Positions 1 through 10,030 of a DNA stretch of 29,516 nt are shown here, in pieces. Location of the stretch: contig JBBCJM010000071.1 in the NCBI GenBank assembly GCA_037190175.1, positions 1 to 29,516 of the forward strand, in the 5' to 3' direction. This DNA is from JBBCJM01 sp037190175. Lineage in GTDB: Bacteria > Pseudomonadota > Alphaproteobacteria > Rhodobacterales > Rhodobacteraceae. The position numbers were made by a program, and so were the translations under genes. Each line of letters starts with the position of its first letter. Within the stretch, counting starts at the first letter, position 1. The notes under the pieces are model-generated. The model was not told where the DNA came from. It made no database searches and saw only the letters and a list, made by a program, of their open reading frames with translations.

Positions 1-2
1 TG

Positions 3-665
3 CCCGAGGTGACGCCCGAGCCCGCCGAGGTGGCCGAGCCGCAGCCCGAACGCCCCCCGGCCGCGCCCGAGGAGGCGGGGACAGAGATCGCCACCGAGGC
101 CACCCGGCCCGAGCCGCTGGCGCCCGCCGCCTCGATCCGGCCGCGCGCCCGTCCGCCCCAGCGCGTCGCCGCCGCGGCACCGGAACCCGCGCGGCCCACC
201 CCGCCCGCGACCCCCGCCACGCCGGCGCCCCCCGCAACCCCGGCCCCTGACACCGACACCGACGCCGACGCCATCGCCAATGCGGTGGCCGCCGCCGCGG
301 CCGCCGCCGCTGCCTCGGGCAGCCCCGCCGCGCCACAGGCCCCCTCCGGCCCGCCGCTGAGCGGTTCGGAGCTCGACGCCCTGCGCCATGCGGTGGCGGG
401 GTGCTGGAACCTCGGCGCCTCCTCGACCGAGGCGATGGGCACCCGGGTCACCGTGCTGGTGGTCTTCGGGCAGGACGGCAGGCCGCAGTCGGTCACCCAG
501 CTTTCCGCGACCGGCAGCCCGGACGGCATCCGGGTGGCCTTCGACGCCGCGCGCCGGGCGATCCTGCGCTGCGGGCAGAACGGCTATCCGCTGCCGCCCG
601 AGAAATACGAGACCTGGCGCGAGTTCGAAATCATCTTCGACCCCTCGGGGATGGTGAACCGATGA
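3..665 (+). CDS. tolA: TolA, C-terminal part (gene starts before the window)
   Basis: The frame is open to the left edge, so only the last ~221 codons are present and the N-terminal membrane anchor lies outside. TolA links the inner-membrane TolQR motor to TolB/Pal at the outer membrane and helps outer-membrane invagination at division. What is visible is a long Pro/Ala/Glu-rich stretch with an Ala run (the periplasm-spanning arm, up to about residue 110 of the visible part), followed by a compact TonB/TolA-like C-terminal domain beginning near LSGSELDALRHAVAGCWNLG and ending IIFDPSGMVNR. The Cys pair in the AGCW and ILRCG segments could form a disulfide, as in other TolA domains (inference). 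The stop codon overlaps an ATG by ATGA, but the better tolB start is further on. Identity rests on this domain together with the tolB and pal genes that follow. Confidence 0.88.
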   Translation, partial: PEVTPEPAEVAEPQPERPPAAPEEAGTEIATEATRPEPLAPAASIRPRARPPQRVAAAAPEPARPTPPATPATPAPPATPAPDTDTDADAIANAVAAAAAAAAASGSPAAPQAPSGPPLSGSELDALRHAVAGCWNLGASSTEAMGTRVTVLVVFGQDGRPQSVTQLSATGSPDGIRVAFDAARRAILRCGQNGYPLPPEKYETWREFEIIFDPSGMVNR

Positions 666-760
666 GCCGCCATCACGATCCCGCCAGCCGGCCAGCCCGG
701 CCTTGCCCCGGCCCCGCCCGCTCCGCTACCCCCGGCCCCGTCCGCACAAGGATGACCCGC

Positions 761-2104
761 ATGACGATTGTCCGCCTGTTCGCCCCCGCCCTCGCGCTGC
801 TCCTCGCCCTTGCCCCCGGGCTGCCGGCCGAGGCGCAGGGACGCCCCAGCATCACCCTGACCGAGGGGGTGATCGAGCCCATGCCGATCGCGGTGCCCGC
901 CTTCGTGGCCGAGAACTCCGGCGCCGCGGAGCTTGCCGGCAACATCGCCCGGGTGGTGGCCGCCGACCTGACCGGGACCGGGCTCTTCCGCGAGATCCCG
1001 GCCTCGGCCCATATCGCCCGGGTCGGCAGCTTCGAGGCGCCGGTGGCCTATGCCGACTGGAAGGCGATCAACGCGCAGGTGCTGATCACCGGCGCGGTCA
1101 GCGCCTCGGGCGGCCGCGTGGTGGTGAAGTTCCGCGTCTACGACGTGTTCTCGGGGCAGGAGCTGCGCGACGACAAGGGCAACGGGGGCCTGCAGTTCGC
1201 GGGCTCGACCGACAGCTGGCGGCGGATGGCGCACAAGGTGGCCGATACCGTCTATGCCCGAATCACCGGCGAGGGCGGCTATTTCGACAGCCGGGTGGTC
1301 TTCGTCTCGGAAAGCGGGCCGAAGAACGACCGGCGCAAGCGGCTGGCCGTGATGGACTACGACGGGGCCAACGTCAGCTATCTGACCGACAGCTCGGCGC
1401 TGGTGATCGCGCCGCGCTTCTCGCCCGCGGGGGACCGGATCCTCTTCACCTCCTACCAGTCCGGCTTCCCGCGCATCTACCTGATGGAGACGGCATCCCT
1501 GCGCACCCGGGCGCTGGACGAACAGCCCGGCACCATGACCTTCGCCCCCCGTTTCGCGCCCGATGGCCGGCGCGTGGTGTTCAGCCTGGCGCAGGGCGGC
1601 AATACCGACATCTATCTGCTGGACACCCAGTCGGGCCAGCGCACCCGGCTGACCAATTCGCCCTCCATCGAGACCGCGCCCTCCTTCAGCCCCGACGGCA
1701 GCCAGATCGTGTTCGAGAGCGACCGTTCCGGCACCCAGCAGCTTTACGTCATGTCGGCCTCGGGCGGCGAGCCGCGGCGGATCTCCTCGGGCCCGGGCCG
1801 CTACGGCACCCCGGTCTGGTCGCCCCGCGGCGACTACATCGCCTTCACCAAGCAGCACCAGGGCCGGTTCCACATCGGGGTGATGCGCACCGACGGCTCG
1901 GGCGAGAAGCTGCTGACCGCCAGCTTCCTGGACGAGGGCCCCACCTGGGCGCCGAACGGCCGCGTGATCATGTTCATGCGCGAGACCGCCGGCGAGGGCG
2001 GGGTGCCGATGCTCTATTCGGTGGACATCACCGGGCGCAACCTGCGGCAGGTGCCGACCAACGGCGCGGCCTCGGACCCGGCCTGGTCGCCGCTCTTGCC
2101 GTAA
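761..2104 (+). CDS. tolB: TolB, periplasmic beta-propeller of the Tol-Pal system
   Basis: Predicted 447 aa, the usual TolB size. An N-terminal signal peptide (MTIVRLFAPALALLLALAPG, cleavage near AEA-QG) sends it to the periplasm. An N-terminal alpha/beta domain follows (ITLTEGVIEPMPIAVPAF), then about six WD40-like propeller repeats recognisable as FSPDG/FAPDG-type turns (APRFSPAGDRILF, APRFAPDGRRVVF, APSFSPDGSQIVFESDRSG, TPVWSPRGDYIAF, GPTWAPNGRVIMF). In the family, TolB binds Pal and the TolA C-terminus. The ATG at 761 is preferred because AAGGA lies 8 nt upstream. Alternatives are the ATG at 752, or one at 662 that overlaps the tolA stop but would add about 33 residues before the signal peptide. 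It sits between tolA and pal, as expected. Confidence 0.95.
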   Translation: MTIVRLFAPALALLLALAPGLPAEAQGRPSITLTEGVIEPMPIAVPAFVAENSGAAELAGNIARVVAADLTGTGLFREIPASAHIARVGSFEAPVAYADWKAINAQVLITGAVSASGGRVVVKFRVYDVFSGQELRDDKGNGGLQFAGSTDSWRRMAHKVADTVYARITGEGGYFDSRVVFVSESGPKNDRRKRLAVMDYDGANVSYLTDSSALVIAPRFSPAGDRILFTSYQSGFPRIYLMETASLRTRALDEQPGTMTFAPRFAPDGRRVVFSLAQGGNTDIYLLDTQSGQRTRLTNSPSIETAPSFSPDGSQIVFESDRSGTQQLYVMSASGGEPRRISSGPGRYGTPVWSPRGDYIAFTKQHQGRFHIGVMRTDGSGEKLLTASFLDEGPTWAPNGRVIMFMRETAGEGGVPMLYSVDITGRNLRQVPTNGAASDPAWSPLLP

Positions 2105-2180
2105 CGATGCGTGATTTTCCCGCGCGCCGCCGCGTGATAGGCTGCGCGCCATCGAGCCGACAACAAAGGATGCCCAAACG

Positions 2181-2717
2181 ATGGCACAAGTCCCCAAGGT
2201 CCTCATGCTGATGGCGGCGCTCGGCCTGGCCGCCTGCAACAACCCCGACCGCTTCGGGGCCGGCGGCGCCGGCGCGGGCGGCCCGGGCGGCGGCTTCGGC
2301 CCGGGCGGGATCGACTCGAGCGGCCTCGGCAGCCCGTCGGACCCCAACTCGCCGGCCTATTTCGCCCAGACCCTGGGCGACCGGGTGTGGTTCGCGGTGG
2401 ACCAGAGCACCCTGAGCGGCGAGGCGATGCAGACGCTGAACGCCCAGGCCCAGTGGCTCAACAACCAGGGCGCGGGCTATGGCATCATCATCGAGGGCCA
2501 TGCCGACGAACAGGGCACCCGCGAATACAACATCGCGCTGGGCGACCGGCGGGCGACCTCGGTGCAGAACTACCTGATCTCGCAAGGGGTGGCGGCGGGG
2601 CGGATCCGCACCGTCAGCTATGGCAAGGAGCGGCCCATCGAGGTCTGCTCGACCGAGTCCTGCTGGGCCAAGAACCGCCGCGCGGTCACCGTGCTCTCGG
2701 CCGGGTCGGGCGTGTGA
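2181..2717 (+). CDS. pal: Pal, peptidoglycan-associated outer-membrane lipoprotein
   Basis: 178 aa. A type II signal peptide carries the lipobox L16-A17-A18-C19, so the mature protein should be lipidated on Cys19 and anchored in the outer membrane. A Gly-rich linker (about residues 24-50) leads to an OmpA-like peptidoglycan-binding domain (about 60-175) with the diagnostic IEGHADEQGTREYNIALGDR segment; its Asp and Arg residues bind meso-diaminopimelate in the family. Two Cys residues in EVCSTESCW may pair. AAGGA lies 10 nt before the ATG. Pal partners TolB, and the order tolB-pal-cpoB is conserved. The stop overlaps the next start (TGATG), which suggests translational coupling to cpoB. Confidence 0.96.
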   Translation: MAQVPKVLMLMAALGLAACNNPDRFGAGGAGAGGPGGGFGPGGIDSSGLGSPSDPNSPAYFAQTLGDRVWFAVDQSTLSGEAMQTLNAQAQWLNNQGAGYGIIIEGHADEQGTREYNIALGDRRATSVQNYLISQGVAAGRIRTVSYGKERPIEVCSTESCWAKNRRAVTVLSAGSGV

Positions 2718-3529
2718 TGCGCGCGCTGGTCCTCGCCGCCGCGCTGCTGCTGCCGCTCCCGGCCATGGCGCAGGACCGGGCGCAGACCCTGGCGGACATC
2801 CGGCAGGAACTTGGCCTCCTGCGCGGCGAGATCGACGCGCTGCGGATGGAGTTGAACACCACCGGCATGGCGCAGGGCTCGGGCGCCTCGGGTCCGGCGC
2901 TGATGCGGCTCGACACCATCGAGGCGGCGCTGACCGCGCTGACCGCCAAGGCCGAGGCGCTGGAACTGCGGCTGAACCGGGTGGTGCAGGACGGCACCAA
3001 CCGGATCGGCGACATCGAGTTCCGGCTGACCGAGCTGGCCGGCGGCGATCTGGCCGCCATCCCGCCCACCCCGCCCTTGGGCGGCGGGACGGCGGCCCCG
3101 GTGGCGCCGGCCACCCCTACCCCGCCCGCCGGCGGACCCCAGATGGCCGTGGGGGAACAGGCCGACTTCGACCGGGCCCGGGAGGTGCTCGGTCAGTGTG
3201 ACTTTCGCACCGCCGAGGCGCTCCTTAAGACCTTTACCGAAACCTACCTCGCTGGGCCGCTGACCCAGGAGGCGCATTTCCTACGCGGCGAGGCCCTGGC
3301 GCAGCTGGGCGAGACCGCCAACTCGGCCCGCGCCTATCTGGAGGCGTTCTCGGGCGACCCGAACGGCGCGCGTGCGCCGGAGGCTCTGCTGAAGCTCGGC
3401 CAGTCCCTGGCGGCGCTGGGCCAGGGGCCGGAAGCCTGCGTGACCCTGCAGGAGGTCGGCGTGCGCTATCCGGGCGGGCAACCCGCGATGGAGGCACAGG
3501 CCGCCATGCAGGGGCTGGGGTGCCGGTAG
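2717..3529 (+). CDS. cpoB: CpoB/YbgF, Tol-Pal-associated periplasmic TPR protein
   Basis: 270 aa. A signal peptide (MRALVLAAALLLPLPAMA, cleavage before QD) is followed by a heptad-like coiled-coil region (about 20-110, IRQELGLLRGEIDALRMEL and later ALTAKAEALELRLNRV), a Pro/Gly/Ala-rich linker (about 112-142) and a C-terminal tetratricopeptide domain (about 145-270, with FLRGEALAQLGETANSARAY and PEALLKLGQSLAALGQ). This coiled-coil-linker-TPR order is that of YbgF/CpoB, which in the studied proteobacteria links Tol-Pal to peptidoglycan synthesis at division. Its start overlaps the pal stop by one base. Its end overlaps the likely tilS GTG start by 10 nt. Confidence 0.9.
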   Translation: MRALVLAAALLLPLPAMAQDRAQTLADIRQELGLLRGEIDALRMELNTTGMAQGSGASGPALMRLDTIEAALTALTAKAEALELRLNRVVQDGTNRIGDIEFRLTELAGGDLAAIPPTPPLGGGTAAPVAPATPTPPAGGPQMAVGEQADFDRAREVLGQCDFRTAEALLKTFTETYLAGPLTQEAHFLRGEALAQLGETANSARAYLEAFSGDPNGARAPEALLKLGQSLAALGQGPEACVTLQEVGVRYPGGQPAMEAQAAMQGLGCR

Positions 3530-4809
3530 ACGATCCCCAGCCCTGGCTGGCCGGGGTTTCCTCGCACGAAGATCAATATCTGCTTCTGTCGGCAGAAAGC
3601 GCGTTCAGGTGGGCCCTCACCGAAAAACGGGTTTTCGGGCTGGCCGTCTCGGGCGGCAGCGATTCCATGGCGATGCTGCACCTGATGGCCCGCGCCGCCC
3701 CGCATTCCGGCTGGCGGGTGGAGGCGGCGACGGTGGATCATCGCCTGCGGCCGGAGGCGGAGGAGGAGGCGGGTTTCGTCGCGCAGGTCTGCGCCGGGCT
3801 GGGGGTGCCGCATGAGACCTTGGTCTGGGAGGATCACCCGCAGACCGGCAACCTGATGCAAGCCGCCAGTCGCGCCCGTTACCGGCTCATGGCGGAATGG
3901 GCGAAGGGTCGCGGCATCGGCCATGTGGCGGTGGCCCATACCGCCGACGACCAGGCCGAGACCTTCCTGATCGGCCTCGCGCGCGCAGCCGGGCTGGACG
4001 GGCTGGCCGGGATGCGCAGGAGCTGGACCGAAGGCGGGGTGACATTCCACCGCCCTTTCCTGCACCAGACCCGCGCCGAGCTGCGCGGCTATCTGACGCG
4101 GCACGGACCCGAATGGCGTGAGGATCCCTCTAACGACAACGACCGCTATACAAGGGTGAAGGCCCGCCGGGCGCTCAAGGCGTTGAAACCGCTAGGGATC
4201 ACGGTCGACCGGCTGGCCTCTTCCATCCACCATCTGCACATGGCGCTGGGGGTGGTGCGGGGTGCCACCGCCGAGGCCTTCGAAAAGGTGGGGCGCGAGG
4301 AGGCCGGGGCCATCGTGCTGGACCGCAAGGCGTTCCGGCATCTCGACCCCGAACTCTGCCGCCGCCTGCTGGTGGCCGCCCTGCGCTGGCTGTCGGGGTC
4401 GGACCATCCCCCCCGCGCTGAAGCCCTGTTCCGGGTCTGGGAAGCGATCCGCCAACGCCGTGACGCCACGCTCTCCGGCTGCCGCATCCGGGTGACCGAC
4501 ACCGAAATCCGCATCGCCCGCGAACCCCGGGCCGTCGCCGCCCTAACCTGCCCCACCACCGCGCCCTGGGACAGCCGCTGGCACCTGGACGGACCCCATG
4601 CCGAGGGTCTCGAAATCCGCGCGCTCGGGGCCGAGGGGCTGCGGCTCTGCCCCCACTGGCGCGACACCGGGCTGCCGCGCGACGCCCTGCTCGTCACCCC
4701 CGCCGTCTGGCGCGACGGCACGCTCATCGCCGCCCCCCTCGCCGGCCGGCCCGAGGGATGGAGCGCACAGCTGCGGCCATCCTTCGCCGGATTCCTGCAT
4801 TCGCATTGA
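3520..4809 (+). CDS. tilS: TilS, tRNA(Ile)-lysidine synthetase
   Basis: 429 aa. TilS uses ATP and lysine to convert C34 of tRNA-Ile(CAU) to lysidine, so that the tRNA reads AUA and is charged with Ile. The N-terminal PP-loop ATPase motif SGGSDS is at residues 44-49. It is followed by family landmarks TVDHRLRPEAEEEA, ARYRLMAEWA, VAHTADDQAETFL, GLDGLAGMR and REDPSNDNDRYTRVKAR. The C-terminal part after about residue 230 is less conserved. No ATG is available before the PP-loop, so the GTG at 3520, overlapping the cpoB stop by 10 nt, is the likely start. The gene lies between cpoB and ftsH; tilS-ftsH adjacency is common in proteobacteria. Confidence 0.93.
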   Translation: MPVDDPQPWLAGVSSHEDQYLLLSAESAFRWALTEKRVFGLAVSGGSDSMAMLHLMARAAPHSGWRVEAATVDHRLRPEAEEEAGFVAQVCAGLGVPHETLVWEDHPQTGNLMQAASRARYRLMAEWAKGRGIGHVAVAHTADDQAETFLIGLARAAGLDGLAGMRRSWTEGGVTFHRPFLHQTRAELRGYLTRHGPEWREDPSNDNDRYTRVKARRALKALKPLGITVDRLASSIHHLHMALGVVRGATAEAFEKVGREEAGAIVLDRKAFRHLDPELCRRLLVAALRWLSGSDHPPRAEALFRVWEAIRQRRDATLSGCRIRVTDTEIRIAREPRAVAALTCPTTAPWDSRWHLDGPHAEGLEIRALGAEGLRLCPHWRDTGLPRDALLVTPAVWRDGTLIAAPLAGRPEGWSAQLRPSFAGFLHSH

Positions 4810-4833
4810 ACCCGGCCCCCAAATCTCTATGTT
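4806..4833 (+). promoter_or_regulatory. Candidate sigma-70-type promoter for ftsH
   Basis: TTGAAC (4806-4811), a 16-bp spacer, then TATGTT (4828-4833), just after the tilS coding end and about 58 bp before the ftsH GTG. The local stretch is unusually AT-rich for this genome. FtsH may also be read from upstream. This is a pattern match only. Confidence 0.35.
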
Positions 4834-4890
4834 TGTGCGCAAGAGCCGCGCCCACACCCCCGGGCGCTTGAGCCGAGGGAGTTTGCCTAC

Positions 4891-6798
<1,908 letters not shown>

Positions 6799-6816
6799 TC
6801 CGGGGGAGTGAGTTGA

Positions 6817-6844
6817 AAGGGGGCGGTCCATCGGGCCGCCCCTT
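6817..6844 (+). terminator. GC-rich hairpin after ftsH, likely terminator
   Basis: AAGGGGGCGG (6817-6826) can pair with CCGCCCCTT (6836-6844) around a 9-nt loop, leaving one bulged G. It lies 18 nt after the ftsH stop. There is no real T-run, only TTCC, which is usual in such GC-rich genomes. Confidence 0.5.
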
Positions 6845-6874
6845 CCGCATCCCGCCCGTGCCGAGGAGCATCGC

Positions 6875-7648
6875 ATGATCGCCGACTGGAACCCCGCGGC
6901 CTATGGCTGTTTCCGCGAGTTGCGGCTGCGGCCGGCGCTGGATCTGCTGGCGCAGGTGGGCGTCCTGCCGCCGGGCGGGGTGGTGGATCTGGGCTGCGGC
7001 TCGGGTAGCGTGGGGGCGGCGTTGCGGGGGCGGTGGCCGGACCGCAGGCTGACCGGGGTGGACGCCTCGCCGGCCATGCTGGCCGAGGCGGAGGCGACCG
7101 GGCAATACGACGCGCTCGCGCTCGCCGACATTGCCGACTGGCGGCCCGAGGAGCCGCCGGCGCTGATCTTCTCGAACGCCGCGCTGCACTGGCTGCCGGA
7201 TCACGCCGCCCTGCTGCCCCGCCTTGCCGGGCTGCTGCCCCGGGGCGGCTGGCTGGCCGTGCAGATGCCACGGCAGTCCGGCCGGCCCTCGCACCGCTTC
7301 CTGCGCGACCTGGCCTCCACGCTCTTCCCCAACCGTTTCGACTTCGCCGGCTGGCAGCCGCCGGTGGCCACCGCGGTGGACTACTGGCAGATGCTGGCGC
7401 CCCTGGGCGCGGTGACCGCCTGGGAGACCGACTATGTGCAGCCCCTGCCCCCGGCGGCCGAGGGGCATCCGGTGCGGGCCTTCACCGCCTCCACCATCAT
7501 GCGGCCCTTCCTGGAGAAGCTGACCGAGGCCGAGGCCGCCGCCTTCACCGCCGCCTATGACGAGGCGCTGGGGGCGGCCTATCCGCTGCTGCCGGACGGG
7601 GGCGCCCTGATGCCCTTCACCCGCGTCTTCCTGGCGCTGAGGGTCTGA
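6875..7648 (+). CDS. tam: Trans-aconitate 2-methyltransferase-like SAM methyltransferase
   Basis: 257 aa. A class I SAM-dependent methyltransferase fold is evident: motif I VVDLGCGSGSVG (residues 36-47), the acidic end of strand 2 at GVDASPAM (61-68), ALADIADW (83-89) and motif IV-like IFSNAALHWLPDH (98-110). The start (MIADWNPAAYGCF), the NAALHW segment and the C-terminal LLPDGGALMPFTRVFLALR match Tam, which methylates trans-aconitate, an inhibitor of the citric-acid cycle, to its monomethyl ester. GAGGAG lies upstream of the ATG. The stop overlaps the MOSC start (TGATG). The substrate is inferred from family resemblance; another small acid is possible. Confidence 0.82.
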   Translation: MIADWNPAAYGCFRELRLRPALDLLAQVGVLPPGGVVDLGCGSGSVGAALRGRWPDRRLTGVDASPAMLAEAEATGQYDALALADIADWRPEEPPALIFSNAALHWLPDHAALLPRLAGLLPRGGWLAVQMPRQSGRPSHRFLRDLASTLFPNRFDFAGWQPPVATAVDYWQMLAPLGAVTAWETDYVQPLPPAAEGHPVRAFTASTIMRPFLEKLTEAEAAAFTAAYDEALGAAYPLLPDGGALMPFTRVFLALRV

Positions 7649-8229
7649 TGGCCGCGATCAAGCCGACCGGCCTGACCGGCACCGTCACCTGGCTGGGCGT
7701 GGTGCCCGACCGCGAGGCCGGGCTGCCCTCGCACCCGCGCGAAAGCCTCACGCTGACCTTCGCCGGGCCGGAGGGCGAGGCGCATGGCGGGCTCACCCGC
7801 CCCTCCTGCTCGCGCGTGCTGGCGCTCTATCCCCGCGGCACGGAGATCCGCAACACCCGGCAGCTGGCGGTGGTCTCGGCCGAGGATCTGGCGGCGATCG
7901 CCGCCGACATGGGGCTGGCCGTGCTGGACCCCGCGCTGGTCGCCGCCACGCTGGTGATCGCCGGGCTGCCCGACCTCAGCCGCCTGCCCCCCTCCTCGCG
8001 GCTGCAGGCCGAGGGCGGCGCGACGCTGGTGGTGGACATGGAGAACCTGCCCTGCCAGCTGCCCGCCCGGCCCATCGAGACCGCGCATCCCGGCCACGGC
8101 GCCCGGTTCATGCGCGCCGCCGAGGGCCGGCGCGGCGTCACCGCCTGGGTCGAGCGCGAGGGCACCCTGCGGCTGGGCGAGACGGTCAGCCTCTTCGTCC
8201 CCGCGCAGCGGCCCTGGGCCGGGGGCTGA
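7648..8229 (+). CDS. MOSC-domain protein
   Basis: 193 aa, predicted cytosolic. The whole protein fits one MOSC (molybdenum cofactor sulfurase C-terminal) domain: HPRESLTLTFAGPEGEAHGG near residues 29-48, then RNTRQLAVVSAEDLAAIA, and the Cys-containing VVDMENLPCQLPARPIE at about 129-145. In MOSC proteins that Cys is thought to carry sulfur or bind the cofactor. YiiM/YuaD-like members act with molybdoenzymes that reduce N-hydroxylated compounds. No molybdenum gene is nearby. The start overlaps the methyltransferase stop, so the two are probably co-translated; a shared pathway is not evident. Confidence 0.8.
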   Translation: MAAIKPTGLTGTVTWLGVVPDREAGLPSHPRESLTLTFAGPEGEAHGGLTRPSCSRVLALYPRGTEIRNTRQLAVVSAEDLAAIAADMGLAVLDPALVAATLVIAGLPDLSRLPPSSRLQAEGGATLVVDMENLPCQLPARPIETAHPGHGARFMRAAEGRRGVTAWVEREGTLRLGETVSLFVPAQRPWAGG

Positions 8230-8359
8230 GGGGAGGAGGCCCGGCGGAGCCGAGGAGCATCCCCGGGGCGCATTTCGAATGTCGCCGGTCGGATTCGCCC
8301 TCGCATCCGCGGAAATCCCCGCTATCACGTCGCAAACCGCTCATTTCCGGGGGGAGCCC

Positions 8360-10030
8360 ATGAAGACCGACATCGAGATCGCCCGCGAGGCCAGGAAGAA
8401 GCCGATCCTCGAGATCGGGGCCAGGCTGGGCATCCCCTCCGAACACCTGCTGCCCTATGGCCACGACAAGGCCAAGGTCGGGCAGGACTTCATCCGCTCG
8501 CTGGAGGGCCGCCCGGACGGCAAGCTGATCCTGGTGACCGCGATCAACCCCACCCCGGCGGGCGAGGGCAAGACCACCACCACCGTGGGGCTGGGCGACG
8601 GGCTGAACCGCATCGGGAAAAAGGCCATCGTCTGCATCCGCGAGGCGTCGCTGGGCCCCAACTTCGGCATGAAGGGGGGGGCTGCGGGGGGCGGCATGGC
8701 GCAGGTGGTGCCGATGGAGGAGATGAACCTCCACTTCACCGGCGACTTCCACGCCATCACCGCGGCGCACAACCTGCTGTCGGCGATGATCGACAACCAC
8801 ATCTACTGGGGCAACACGCTGGACATCGACGCGCGCCGGGTGGTCTGGCGCCGGGTGATGGACATGAACGACCGCGCGTTGCGCGACATCACCGTGTCGC
8901 TGGGCGGCGTGGCCAACGGCTTCCCCCGCCAGACCGGCTTCGACATCACCGTGGCCTCGGAGGTGATGGCGATCCTGTGCCTGGCCCGCGACCTGGCCGA
9001 CCTGGAAAAGCGGCTGGGCGACATCATCGTGGCCTATACCCGCGACCGCAAGCCCGTCTACGCCCGCGACCTGAAGGCCGACGGGGCGATGACGGTTCTG
9101 CTGAAGGACGCGATGCAGCCCAACCTGGTGCAGACGCTGGAGAACAACCCCGCCTTCGTGCACGGCGGCCCCTTCGCCAACATCGCCCACGGCTGCAACT
9201 CGGTCATCGCCACCACCACGGCGCTGAAGCTGGGCGAATACGTGGTGACCGAGGCCGGCTTCGGCGCCGACCTGGGGGCCGAGAAGTTCTTCGACATCAA
9301 GTGCCGCAAGGCCGGGCTGAAGCCCGCCGCCGCGGTGATCGTGGCCACGGTGCGGGCCATGAAGATGAACGGCGGCGTGGCCAAGGCCGACCTGGGCGCC
9401 GAGAACGTCGAGGCGGTGCAGAAGGGCTGCCCCAACCTGGGCCGCCACATCCAGAACGTGAAGTCCTTCGGCGTGCCGGTGGTGGTGGCGATCAACCACT
9501 TCGGCAGCGACACCGAGGCCGAGGTGCAGGCGGTGAAGGACTATGTGGCCGAACAGGGCGCCGAGGCGATCCTGTGCCGGCATTGGGCGCAAGGCTCCGC
9601 CGGGGCCGAGGATCTGGCGCGCAAGGTGGTGGCGCTGGCCGAGGGCGGCACCGCGCAGTTCAGCCCGATCTACCCCGACGAGATGGGCCTGTTCCACAAG
9701 GTCGAGACCATCGCCAAGCGCATCTACCGCGCCAGCGAGGTGATCGCCGACAAGTCGGTGCGCGACCAGCTGAAGGCATGGGAGGCCGCCGGCTATGGCC
9801 ACCTGCCGGTCTGCATGGCCAAGACGCAGTATTCCTTCTCGACCGACCCCAACCTGCGCGGCGCGCCCGAGGGCCACGTGATCCCGGTGCGCGAGGTGCG
9901 GCTCTCGGCCGGCGCCGGCTTCGTGGTGGTGATCTGCGGCGAGATCATGACCATGCCGGGCCTGCCCAAGGTGCCCTCGGCCGAGGTGATCCGGCTCAAC
10001 GCCGCGGGTCAGGTGGAGGGGCTGTTCTGA
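8360..10030 (+). CDS. fhs: Formate-tetrahydrofolate ligase
   Basis: 556 aa, full family length. The enzyme makes 10-formyl-tetrahydrofolate from formate, tetrahydrofolate and ATP. The P-loop-like PTPAGEGKTTTTVGLGDGL begins at residue 64. Other landmarks are ASLGPNFGMKGGAAGGG (96-112), FTGDFHAITAAHNLL (126-140) and NPAFVHGGPFANIAHG. The ATG at 8360 is chosen because GGGGAG precedes it and the family N-terminus (DIEIAREA) starts there; the upstream in-frame ATG at 8279 would add 27 atypical residues. The stop overlaps the folD start (TGATG). With FolD it connects formate to methylene-tetrahydrofolate, relevant to methyl-group and C1 oxidation in this bacterial group. Confidence 0.97.
   Translation: MKTDIEIAREARKKPILEIGARLGIPSEHLLPYGHDKAKVGQDFIRSLEGRPDGKLILVTAINPTPAGEGKTTTTVGLGDGLNRIGKKAIVCIREASLGPNFGMKGGAAGGGMAQVVPMEEMNLHFTGDFHAITAAHNLLSAMIDNHIYWGNTLDIDARRVVWRRVMDMNDRALRDITVSLGGVANGFPRQTGFDITVASEVMAILCLARDLADLEKRLGDIIVAYTRDRKPVYARDLKADGAMTVLLKDAMQPNLVQTLENNPAFVHGGPFANIAHGCNSVIATTTALKLGEYVVTEAGFGADLGAEKFFDIKCRKAGLKPAAAVIVATVRAMKMNGGVAKADLGAENVEAVQKGCPNLGRHIQNVKSFGVPVVVAINHFGSDTEAEVQAVKDYVAEQGAEAILCRHWAQGSAGAEDLARKVVALAEGGTAQFSPIYPDEMGLFHKVETIAKRIYRASEVIADKSVRDQLKAWEAAGYGHLPVCMAKTQYSFSTDPNLRGAPEGHVIPVREVRLSAGAGFVVVICGEIMTMPGLPKVPSAEVIRLNAAGQVEGLF

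Noticed and set aside
8279..8359. Longer fhs start or a small upstream ORF at ATG 8279
   Set aside because: The added 27 residues are not typical of the family, and the GGGGAG site favours the ATG at 8360.
8230..8359. Possible riboswitch (ZTP or folate type) upstream of fhs
   Set aside because: I looked for the conserved ZTP/pfl core and did not find it; no convincing conserved aptamer is visible by eye.
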